The position numbers were made by a program, and so were the translations under genes. The notes under the pieces are model-generated. The model saw only the letters and a program-made list of their open reading frames with translations, ran no database searches and was not told the origin of the DNA. From JALHOM01 sp964444225 (lineage in GTDB: Bacteria; Patescibacteriota; Saccharimonadia; Saccharimonadales; 2-12-FULL-41-12), in the NCBI GenBank assembly GCA_964444225.1, contig CAYUFM010000016.1, positions 1-17,724 of the forward strand: DNA of 17,724 nucleotides, written 5' to 3'. Positions 5,961-12,108 of the stretch are shown piece after piece (position 1 is the first letter of the stretch; every line of letters starts with the position of its first letter).

Positions 5961-7499
5961 CTAAAGTTCGAAGGCAGGGTCGATACTAAACGGATCTTCA
6001 GCTTCTATACCCAGAGGGTCTAGATCTTCTTCGCCACTACCAAGGCTTAGCTCCTCGATAACTTGCTGGATAGTTTTGGGGTTAGATGGCTTATCCAGCT
6101 TTATGTCACCCTCCATTGGTTTGCCGTCAACAGTTAGTTCAGTGCTGCCTTTTTTACCGTCTGCCTCGAAGTTTACAGTTAGCTTACTTTTTGACACAAG
6201 CGTTTTTGTGTTAGTGTCAATAGTTAGTTTAGTGACAGTTTTACTTTCTGAGTTATTGAAGGTAGCGAAGAAATGCAGGTCATCGCCACCTTTATAAATC
6301 TGTCCAACTTCTACATAAGTTTTGGGCGTTTTAGGGTCAAGGTAGCTAATTTTGTGAATCAACTTATACTTTGCATCCACCCACATATCGACTTTAAGAT
6401 CATCTTTGATTTGATTTTTTGTATCTTGGCAGGCCTTTTTATCTTCTTCTTTAGACTTTTGAATATCGTCTTCTTTGGAGTTGGTTGTTTTTTTGTAAAA
6501 TGAAGTATTGTGTATTCGGTTAGAGGCTTCAATACACGCCTTTTCGAAGTTATCTTTGTTGATTGCAATTTCATAGCGATAAGTCTTCAGACCTTCAACA
6601 TTTTCTTTACCAACAAAACGTTTTTTAACAAAAATACTTTTACTGTTATCGTTGCTAAAAACATACTCTTTGGCTACACCAGACATAACACGTGATAACT
6701 CGGCCGTGTCCTCTGTCGTAATATCTGACTGTTTTGTAACATCTGTATCGCCACCATTACTGATGTTCTTTTGCAGTTGTTCAATGTTATCTTTAATAAA
6801 TTTTTCATCAATTTTTATCCAAGTATCATCAAGTGTGTTGATGCGGGGTACGAATGATTCTAGGCCAAAATCTTTAATACCTGATAACAGAATATAAACG
6901 TCAGGATACATCGTGTTATCTTTTATCTCTGATAGGACTTTTGCGCTATATTTTTTCTCGGTCTGTCCGCCCTCGCTAAGCTTGGCGTCACCACTAAAGT
7001 CTACTCGTTTACCATCATATTTTAGATCCATAGTGCCAGATACCTGCATATCACTGGAGTCAATTTTTAGCGTGCCTTGATATTGAGCTTTTTTAAGCTT
7101 ATCTAGCTGGGATTTATCCGAAATTTGTTCTGTAACTTTGTCTAAGGCTTTACCAGTACGATCCATTGCTTTGCTATAGACATTGTCTGGTTGGCTAGGA
7201 ATGTATAGACCAAAAACGTAACCACCTATCCCACCTAAAACTAAAATGGATGCTATTCCTATAGCAAGCAATTTTTTGCGTGATTTTTTTGGAGCAGATA
7301 GGGCAGGAGAAGCCTGAAACATTTTTGAAGTATCTGGGAGCGGAGTATTGGGATCTGCCGGCTTATTAGTAACTGGATTAATTTCGCTCGCAACCTCAGA
7401 CTCTGTAGACAGATTTTCTGGTTCCTTGTAGTCGTTTTTTACCGCAGTATCGTCTTGCTGTGGCTCATCACCAACTTTATTGTCGTCATTAGGAAACAT
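5961..7499 (-). CDS. Membrane-anchored extracytoplasmic protein, unknown function
   Basis: Encodes 512 residues. It starts with a polar, acidic, Pro/Thr-rich cytoplasmic segment (1-70), then a Lys/Arg patch (71-76) and one membrane helix (about 77-99). The rest would lie outside the membrane. The outer region is rich in alternating beta-strand sequence (about 138-235 and 365-465), broadly like lipoprotein-type beta half-barrels, but I recognise no named family. A Lys/Glu-rich charged stretch (about 335-368) looks helical or coiled. Only two Cys (322 and 357) flank it and could form one disulfide. The tail (488-512) is strongly acidic. GGAGG lies close upstream of the ATG. It is transcribed away from the VanY-like gene across a shared intergenic region. 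Confidence 0.8.
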   Translation of the reverse strand: MFPNDDNKVGDEPQQDDTAVKNDYKEPENLSTESEVASEINPVTNKPADPNTPLPDTSKMFQASPALSAPKKSRKKLLAIGIASILVLGGIGGYVFGLYIPSQPDNVYSKAMDRTGKALDKVTEQISDKSQLDKLKKAQYQGTLKIDSSDMQVSGTMDLKYDGKRVDFSGDAKLSEGGQTEKKYSAKVLSEIKDNTMYPDVYILLSGIKDFGLESFVPRINTLDDTWIKIDEKFIKDNIEQLQKNISNGGDTDVTKQSDITTEDTAELSRVMSGVAKEYVFSNDNSKSIFVKKRFVGKENVEGLKTYRYEIAINKDNFEKACIEASNRIHNTSFYKKTTNSKEDDIQKSKEEDKKACQDTKNQIKDDLKVDMWVDAKYKLIHKISYLDPKTPKTYVEVGQIYKGGDDLHFFATFNNSESKTVTKLTIDTNTKTLVSKSKLTVNFEADGKKGSTELTVDGKPMEGDIKLDKPSNPKTIQQVIEELSLGSGEEDLDPLGIEAEDPFSIDPAFEL

Positions 7500-7531
7500 C
7501 GCTACTCCTCCAAAGTTAACTTCTTAACAGA

Positions 7532-7540
7532 AGTATACCA
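7532..7540 (-). promoter_or_regulatory. Promoter of the 512-residue protein gene
   Basis: On the minus strand TGG-TATACT is an extended -10 element, with a start predicted near 7525 and a leader of about 25 bases holding GGAGG. The leader also contains a 6-bp inverted repeat (ACTTCT/AGAAGT, 7520-7533). Confidence 0.45.
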
Positions 7541-7605
7541 AAAACGATTTAAAAAACACTAATCTTTTTATGCTTTTTATGAGATACTGGAACTCAAGGG
7601 AAAAA

Positions 7606-8457
7606 ATGCGACCAAAGGTGAAAAACAAATCTAATAAAATAAATCCGATAGATTTATTTTTTATAATAATTTTAGTTGTAGTAGCAGTAACTGGTCTTTA
7701 TTTTTGGCTATATAAAGATAATCCTGACAGTACTATTGCTGAGTCAAATAACCAATCTACTTCAACCCAACCTACAGTAACGGACGAGCCAGTAAAAACC
7801 GGAAAAATAAAGATTTTTACCGGAGAACAATTTAGAGATCTATATAATAATTTTGCCTACCCAAACACAGAATATATAAATGAAGATACGGTGATCACTG
7901 GCAATGCAAACGCTGACAAACATATCCAAGACCTTGCATTAAAGCGTGGCTATTTACGTCGTAGCGCCCCCGTTACGAACACTTTTAAAGTTGTCCAAGA
8001 AGATGGGGCTCTTTTGCAAGAAAGAGCGGTCCAGCCATGGATAGACCTAAAAAACGCCGCCAAAACAGCAGGCCTTGATTTAAATCTGACCGCTACTTAC
8101 AGATCCAGCAAGGACCAACGAGAGATATTTTTAGAGCAGTTAAATGGTTACCGCGTTAACATATCGAGCATTCCGGATGGAGTTTATGATTCACAGATCA
8201 ACAAAATTTTAACAAGTGTTGCAGTACCAGGATACTCTAGGCATCATACTGGATACACTGTCGATATTAGCTGTGGAAGTGTCGGTGGCCCTAGCTTTAA
8301 ATTTACAGAATGTTTTGAATGGTTGTCCGTCGATAATTACAAAAATTCAAAGACACATGGCTGGATACCGAGCTACCCTGACGGAGCTGGTATGCAAGGA
8401 CCAGAACCAGAACCCTGGGAATATGTCTGGGTCGGCGTTGACGCCGTCACAGAATAG
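7606..8457 (+). CDS. VanY-like D-Ala-D-Ala carboxypeptidase (M15B), membrane-anchored, altered zinc site
   Basis: A peptidoglycan peptidase-like protein of 283 residues. A short basic N-terminus leads into one membrane helix (about 15-36), a Ser/Thr/Pro linker (40-65) and a M15B domain. The zinc motif SxHxxGxxxD is present as SRHHTGYTVD (211-220), giving His213 and Asp220. The C-terminal motif, normally EPWH with catalytic Glu and zinc-binding His, reads EPWE (269-272) followed by YVWVG. The expected third ligand is therefore Glu, so activity may be altered or lost. Cys223 and Cys236 could form a disulfide. I start at 7606 because AAGGG lies 5 bases upstream; ATGs at 7570 and 7579 would add 9-12 residues without a better ribosome site. 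Stop is TAG, 3 bases before a hairpin-rich region. Confidence 0.88.
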   Translation: MRPKVKNKSNKINPIDLFFIIILVVVAVTGLYFWLYKDNPDSTIAESNNQSTSTQPTVTDEPVKTGKIKIFTGEQFRDLYNNFAYPNTEYINEDTVITGNANADKHIQDLALKRGYLRRSAPVTNTFKVVQEDGALLQERAVQPWIDLKNAAKTAGLDLNLTATYRSSKDQREIFLEQLNGYRVNISSIPDGVYDSQINKILTSVAVPGYSRHHTGYTVDISCGSVGGPSFKFTECFEWLSVDNYKNSKTHGWIPSYPDGAGMQGPEPEPWEYVWVGVDAVTE

Positions 8458-8460
8458 TGC

Positions 8461-8544
8461 GTTCTTTCGACAAAGAACCAAGTAACCTGTACTTTTAAAC
8501 AAAAGTACCAAAGTTCCCTACTTTTTGTCAGTCAAAAAGTAGGG
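8461..8544. repeat. Three consecutive perfect hairpins (left end of the element)
   Basis: GTTCTTT/AAAGAAC (8461-8467/8472-8478, loop CGAC), GTACTTTT/AAAAGTAC (8489-8496/8501-8508, loop AAAC) and CCCTACTTTTTG/CAAAAAGTAGGG (8516-8527/8533-8544, loop TCAGT) follow each other. All are built on the same CTTT/AAAG theme. None is followed by a T run, so they are not ordinary terminators although they begin 3 bases after a stop codon. Confidence 0.7.
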
Positions 8545-8569
8545 GCAAAAACCTCCAGCCCGTTGTCTA

Positions 8570-8713
8570 AAACTTACTACAAAATAAGTATCTTTTATCT
8601 GTTGCTTGCGGAACGACAAGCGGTTTTGTTTTTCTATTTATTTCTATAGAACAAAAACAAAACTGGTCCTCGCAAATGATTCAGATAAAAGTTACTTATT
8701 TTGTAATCAGTTT
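8570..8713. other. 144-base long hairpin with central bubble, 6S-RNA-like outline
   Basis: Outer stem 8578-8601/8682-8705 pairs 23 of 24 positions, extended by AAACT/AGTTT (8570-8574/8709-8713). A central bubble of 21 and 18 bases follows; its left strand can form GCTTG/CAAGC (8604-8608/8617-8621). The apical stem 8623-8633/8653-8663 is 11 bp, capped by CTAT/ATAG. Closing stem, open bubble with a small hairpin, and terminal stem is the outline of 6S RNA, but conserved 6S bases were not confirmed. Confidence 0.5.
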
Positions 8714-8827
8714 AGGCAAAGGCTGATAATAAGCAGACTAAAGTCTTTTATTTATTGCAATCCACAAGTGGATTGCTTCTACTTATACTCCAGGCTTTGA
8801 ATCTTCCCGGGTGGATGAATGTCAAAG

Positions 8828-8907
8828 CTACAATTGGAAGCGAGGTGCTGCTTGAAGGCTTGCAGGCTGAAGTATTAAAGCAAGCCTGAGTTCACCGAGC
8901 ATTGTAG
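8828..8907 (+). other. Three-part RNA arm with tandem G-A pairs
   Basis: CTACAAT/ATTGTAG (8828-8834/8901-8907) leads to GC-GA-GGTG/CACC-GA-GC (8840-8847/8893-8900) and then AGGCTTGC/GCAAGCCT (8856-8863/8880-8887) with a 16-base loop. The opposed GA dinucleotides would form tandem sheared G-A pairs in an RNA read from the plus strand; on the minus strand they are C-T clashes. Confidence 0.5.
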
Positions 8908-8957
8908 TCTTTGACTATGAAGCCATAAAGAAGATGAGACCGCCTGTGGGGTTTTTG

Positions 8958-9009
8958 CATACTTTTGAACCTATAGTCAAAAGTATGGCGAGCAGAACCT
9001 TTGGTTCTG
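8958..9009. repeat. Two closing hairpins (right end of the element)
   Basis: CATACTTTTG/CAAAAGTATG (8958-8967/8978-8987, perfect 10 bp) and CAGAACC/GGTTCTG (8993-8999/9003-9009, loop TTT). Read in reverse complement these mirror the left end: a GTTC block, a TACTTTT hairpin, then GCAAAAACC. From 9010 to 9066 I see only a T-rich tract and no clear promoter. Confidence 0.6.
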
Positions 9010-9066
9010 GTTGAAACGTGAGTTGAATTTTATTTTTTTCATGCTTGTGGTTAAATTAGGTTAATA

Positions 9067-9615
9067 ATGCCAACAAAAAAACAACACAGCAGTGCTAGAA
9101 GTAGCTTTGTGCGGATTGCAAAATTACACGTTATTATTGCCATGTTCTTTGGCCTGCAAATCATCCTTTATGATGCTGGTAAGCTTATAACGCCAGAGGT
9201 TGTTTTAAAACGCTGGATCATAACAGGCTTGCTAGTTATTGCTGGGGCTATTTGTTGGTATCTTGCCAGGATAAATGATTCTGCCAGGGTTATAAGAAAT
9301 TTGGCGTGGTTCTTAATTGCAGTTGATTTAATAGTAGCCAGTTTTACCGTATATACACAGCGCGGTATGGCTAGCAGGGCCGTCTTTTTATTCATACTAC
9401 CCATCCTTGTTGCTGGCACGCTCCACAGATGGGGCACCATATACCTAACCGCGGTTTTGGCGGTAGTGACGTATGTAATAACAGCAATTGCATACTTTGT
9501 TATTAATTTTAACGAAGGCTACAAACTAGAACTTTACGGAGAGGTCTTCTTTTACAGCGCACTTCTGCTAGCATCTGCCAGTATGATCTGGGCGCTGGTA
9601 CGCTCTAAACACTAA
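9067..9615 (+). CDS. Six-helix integral membrane protein, unknown function
   Basis: Encodes 182 residues. A basic, Ser-rich N-terminus (1-17) precedes six likely membrane helices (about 18-36, 48-67, 79-96, 104-119, 124-146, 159-178). The loop between helices 3 and 4 carries QRGMASRAVFLFILPIL, which resembles the membrane sensor region of some bacterial histidine kinases, but no kinase or other soluble domain follows: the gene ends in TAA right after the last helix. It may be an orphan sensor module or a lineage-specific membrane protein; no function is assigned. The ribosome site is weak (AGG at 9058-9060). Its last four bases overlap the convergent TsaC gene. Confidence 0.8.
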   Translation: MPTKKQHSSARSSFVRIAKLHVIIAMFFGLQIILYDAGKLITPEVVLKRWIITGLLVIAGAICWYLARINDSARVIRNLAWFLIAVDLIVASFTVYTQRGMASRAVFLFILPILVAGTLHRWGTIYLTAVLAVVTYVITAIAYFVINFNEGYKLELYGEVFFYSALLLASASMIWALVRSKH

Positions 9616-10160
9616 GACATTCCTCTAAGCCAAAACACATCACCATTTTTGTCAATTTTTCCTAGACGTGAAGGCTCGGAATTTGTTGGACCTTCAACAT
9701 AAAAATCCAGACCAGGTAGCTGTTGTTTTATAAGTTCGATATCACGAGGCGTTGGCTCACCTGCAACGTTTGCACTTGTAGCGACTATCGGGCCGGTCTG
9801 GTTGATTAATTGCCTAAGCCAAGTCTCTGCGGGCAATCTCACTCCCAATGTATTGTCATCGGCGTGCAAAAAAGGCATTGATCCATCAGTTGATAAAATT
9901 ATACTGACAGGCCCCGGCCAAAATTCGTTGAGAGCTTGAATTTCCTTATCATTAGGAATAATACCAAGGGCAGGTAGCTGACCTCGATTACCAATTAAAA
10001 CTATCATTTTTTTATCTGTTGGCCGGTTTTTTATTTGATGAATACGATTTATCGCATCTTCATTGCTTGCGCTACCAACAATACCATATATGGTGTCTGT
10101 AGGAATTACCCCAACACCACCAGCTTTAATGATGTTTATAACTTCTTCATTAATTTCCAT
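9612..10160 (-). CDS. tsaC: L-threonylcarbamoyladenylate synthase, short YrdC/Sua5 type
   Basis: Condenses threonine, bicarbonate and ATP to threonylcarbamoyl-AMP, the first step of the t6A37 modification of ANN-decoding tRNAs. The 182 residues match the single-domain TsaC form without the Sua5 extension. Motifs seen: PTDTIYGI (20-27), KNRP (44-47) with a following KKMIVLI, FWPGPVSIIL (80-89), GVRLP (106-110) and the TSANVAGEP nucleotide-binding motif (128-136). The usual late PSTI/V segment reads PSRLGKID here. The start at 10160 agrees with the family N-terminus. It has no Shine-Dalgarno at usual spacing, and a TATACT box ends 8 bases upstream, so it may be leaderless. It diverges from the trehalase gene; partner genes tsaB, tsaD and tsaE are not in the window. 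Stop is TAG. Confidence 0.95.
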   Translation of the reverse strand: MEINEEVINIIKAGGVGVIPTDTIYGIVGSASNEDAINRIHQIKNRPTDKKMIVLIGNRGQLPALGIIPNDKEIQALNEFWPGPVSIILSTDGSMPFLHADDNTLGVRLPAETWLRQLINQTGPIVATSANVAGEPTPRDIELIKQQLPGLDFYVEGPTNSEPSRLGKIDKNGDVFWLRGMS

Positions 10161-10168
10161 TGCCTAGT

Positions 10169-10176
10169 AGTATACT
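10169..10176. promoter_or_regulatory. Palindromic AGTATACT giving divergent -10 boxes for tsaC and trehalase
   Basis: AGTATACT is self-complementary, so TATACT reads on both strands (10171-10176 plus, 10169-10174 minus). It ends 11 bases before the trehalase ATG and 8 bases before the tsaC ATG. Both transcripts would have almost no 5' leader. No convincing -35 was found in either direction. Confidence 0.45.
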
Positions 10177-10187
10177 ATAGATAACAG

Positions 10188-11438
10188 ATGAAAACACAAA
10201 AATTAAAAGACCCTGCAATTACATTTAGCCAACAGAATATTGCTGAGGCATGTGCGTACATAGAAGACATGTGGCAACAACTAACTAAAGTTCAGAAAGA
10301 AGATAGTGGCACCCTTGTCGGGTTACCTTATCCTTATATCGTACCTAGTGTTGAGGAGCGTGGCGGATTTGTTTTTGAGGAAATGTATTATTGGGACAGT
10401 TATTTTATTGCACTTGGACTTATAGAATCCGGCAAAACAGAGCTGGCGGAAGGCATGCTTGAAAATGCGATTTATCTGTTTAAGCGTTTCCAGATGATAC
10501 CAAATGCCAGCCGAATGTACTTTACTAGCAGGTCTCAACCGCCACTTTTAACAACCTTTATTTTTAAGATCTATGACGTTTGTGAAAAAAATGAACAGTG
10601 GCTACGCGAGCGTATAGAGATCGCCGAGCGCGAGTATCAGACAGTCTGGGAGGGCGAGACCCAGCCTCACATCCGTAAGGTCTACAAGGGTCTAAGCCGT
10701 TTTTATGACATAAATGTACTGGACGATTTGGCCGAGGCAGAGAGTGGCTGGGATATGACAACTCGGTTTAATGGCAAGTGCCTGTCGCACATCCCAATAG
10801 ATTTGAACTCTCTGCTATATAAGTACGAAACCGACTTTGCCCGAGCCTATAAAATCTTTAATGATGCCGATACTTCAGACGTATGGGCAACAAAAGCCAA
10901 AGTACGTAGTGTGAATGTTAGCGTGGAGCTCTGGAACTCTAAAAAAGGTTATTTCTTTGACCTTAACTACGAGACCGGGGAGCATTCGCAGGTGTGGTCA
11001 CTTGCGGGATTGTATCCGTTATGGACTGGACTAGTGAGCGAGATTCAGGCCGAAAAAATAGTTAATAATTTGTCGAAGTTTATTCAAGAAGGTGGCCTGG
11101 CTACAACTTCGTCTGATGAAAGTGACGACCACCGCCCAATAGTTAAGCAATGGGCTTACCCAAATGGTTGGGCACCGCTACATCTGGTTGCTGTGGAAGG
11201 ACTAGAAAAATATGGCTTTCATGAAGAAGCAGAGCTAATCGCTCGCAAGTGGCTAAAGTGCAACTTAGACTACTTTAAGACCTTCGGGATATTCCGTGAA
11301 GTCTACAACGTAGTTGAGCCACTGGATGAGCCAGAAGAAGGCGTATACCCGTCGCAATCCGGCTTTGGCTGGACAAACGCCGTCTTTTTGCAACTTGCCA
11401 AAAAATATCTGACTGCAGAAGAAAAAGCCCTAATTTAA
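10188..11438 (+). CDS. GH37 trehalase (alpha,alpha-trehalose glucohydrolase)
   Basis: Splits trehalose into two glucose molecules. The 416 residues carry both trehalase signatures: GGFVFEEMYYWDSYF (59-73; the family pattern is PGGRFxExYxWDxY) and QWAYPNGWAP (321-330). The catalytic acid is Asp189 in ESGWDMTTRF, and the likely base is Glu371 in FREVYNV, ahead of the conserved SGFGWTNAV (391-399). It is shorter than the E. coli enzymes (about 550), mainly at the N-terminus. No signal peptide is present, so it should act in the cytoplasm, on imported or internal trehalose. No trehalose transporter or synthase gene is nearby. There is no Shine-Dalgarno sequence; the TATACT box just upstream suggests a nearly leaderless mRNA. 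A strong terminator begins at the stop codon. Other GH37-like (alpha/alpha)6 enzymes cannot be fully excluded. Confidence 0.92.
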   Translation: MKTQKLKDPAITFSQQNIAEACAYIEDMWQQLTKVQKEDSGTLVGLPYPYIVPSVEERGGFVFEEMYYWDSYFIALGLIESGKTELAEGMLENAIYLFKRFQMIPNASRMYFTSRSQPPLLTTFIFKIYDVCEKNEQWLRERIEIAEREYQTVWEGETQPHIRKVYKGLSRFYDINVLDDLAEAESGWDMTTRFNGKCLSHIPIDLNSLLYKYETDFARAYKIFNDADTSDVWATKAKVRSVNVSVELWNSKKGYFFDLNYETGEHSQVWSLAGLYPLWTGLVSEIQAEKIVNNLSKFIQEGGLATTSSDESDDHRPIVKQWAYPNGWAPLHLVAVEGLEKYGFHEEAELIARKWLKCNLDYFKTFGIFREVYNVVEPLDEPEEGVYPSQSGFGWTNAVFLQLAKKYLTAEEKALI

Positions 11439-11468
11439 AAAACCGCCTTTGATTCCAGGCGGTTTTTT
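11437..11468. terminator. Bidirectional rho-independent terminator
   Basis: AAAAAACCGCCT (11437-11448) pairs perfectly with AGGCGGTTTTTT (11457-11468), leaving an 8-base loop. It has a T run on both strands, overlaps the trehalase stop codon and serves the convergent gene at 11486 as well. Confidence 0.93.
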
Positions 11469-11485
11469 AAAATTTATCTCTAAAC

Positions 11486-11998
11486 TTATTTTTCAGTTTT
11501 TGGTGCAGTGGTTTTATAGTGACTACGAATCTGAGCCAAAATATATAGAGAAATCAATACACCTATCAAACTAGTAATAAGATTACCTACACCTCCAGGA
11601 CCAGTAAACATATACAACACGCCAAAACCGAAGCTAACAACTGTGCCTAGCAATAACAAGTCCCAGCCTTTTTTTAATTGTTGGCTTAGTGGCTTGTATG
11701 CAGCTAACAATATAACTCCCTGCACCACTACTGCTGCTAAGGAGATGTAGTAGAGTGCATTGTAATCATAAAGCTCGGTATTTATACCGAATCTGTTCAA
11801 GCCATCAATCACATCGTCATATCTTCTTGCTGCGTTCCAAAGGCTCAAAGCACCTAGTAGTGACAAAACACCAAAGACTATGGCAATAATTGGTGAGTAT
11901 TTAACAATAGCTTTTTTACCATTTTCAGGAATCTGAAATGGTGCTTTTTTTACTAAAAGCTCATCCATTTGTTTTTCTAAATCTTGTTGTGCGCCCAT
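11486..11998 (-). CDS. Four-helix membrane protein, unknown function
   Basis: Encodes 170 residues. An amphipathic charged N-terminus (1-32, starting with QQDLEKQMDELLVKK) precedes four likely membrane helices (about 34-54, 81-101, 111-131, 135-155) and a short Lys/Thr tail. Between helices 1 and 2 lies a polar loop of about 26 residues. Gly-rich helices 3-4 (FGFGVLYMFTGPGGVGN) suggest close packing. No enzyme or transporter signature was recognised. The start is well supported by GGAGG 7 bases upstream. It converges with trehalase on a shared terminator and diverges from the helicase-nuclease gene. Confidence 0.8.
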   Translation of the reverse strand: MGAQQDLEKQMDELLVKKAPFQIPENGKKAIVKYSPIIAIVFGVLSLLGALSLWNAARRYDDVIDGLNRFGINTELYDYNALYYISLAAVVVQGVILLAAYKPLSQQLKKGWDLLLLGTVVSFGFGVLYMFTGPGGVGNLITSLIGVLISLYILAQIRSHYKTTAPKTEK

Positions 11999-12095
11999 TA
12001 TTATACCTCCAAAGCATTAAGGCTTACTTATAATAATCTTAGAATACGCTTAAAGAAGTTAAACCGCAAGTAAATATTACAATCCAATACTAGAC

Positions 12096-12101
12096 TATAA
12101 T
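12096..12101 (+). promoter_or_regulatory. -10 box TATAAT of the helicase-nuclease gene, leaderless arrangement
   Basis: A consensus TATAAT ends 7 bases before ATG 12109, so the transcript should start at the A of the start codon or next to it. No Shine-Dalgarno precedes this ATG. Confidence 0.55.
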
Positions 12102-12108
12102 ATAGCTA

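Larger units (their letters stand above)
8461..9009 (+). ncRNA. Large structured element, candidate non-coding RNA or non-autonomous mobile element
   Basis: These 549 bases hold no credible gene but a dense set of perfect or near-perfect stems. Three hairpins open it (8461-8544). GCAAAAACC (8545-8553) then pairs with GGTTTTTGC (8950-8958) and encloses about 400 bases. Inside are a 24-position stem (8578-8601/8682-8705), a 9-bp palindrome (8757-8776), GCTTTGA/TCAAAGC (8794-8800/8822-8828) and a three-part arm (8828-8907). Two hairpins close it (8958-8987, 8993-9009). Tandem G-A mismatches at 8842-8843/8897-8898 form the favourable GA/AG pair only if the plus strand is the RNA. I see no RNase P, tmRNA, SRP or group I/II intron core motifs. 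Type and function are unknown; the structure itself is directly visible. Confidence 0.55.

Noticed and set aside
8461..8478. Hairpin right after the VanY-like stop as an intrinsic terminator
   Set aside because: No T run follows; it is the first of several similar hairpins that belong to the larger element.
8606..8800. Open frame of 64 codons inside the structured region
   Set aside because: It runs through the long hairpin, has no ribosome site and gives a low-complexity Phe/Tyr/Cys-rich product; the stem pairing explains the sequence better.
8461..9009. CRISPR array
   Set aside because: The repeated motifs are inverted hairpins of different length, not regularly spaced direct repeats.
8461..9066. 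RNase P RNA, tmRNA, SRP RNA, or group II intron
   Set aside because: None of the characteristic conserved blocks (for example RNase P GAGGAAAGTCC, SRP GGAAGCAGCC tetraloop region, or an intron domain V) could be found on either strand.
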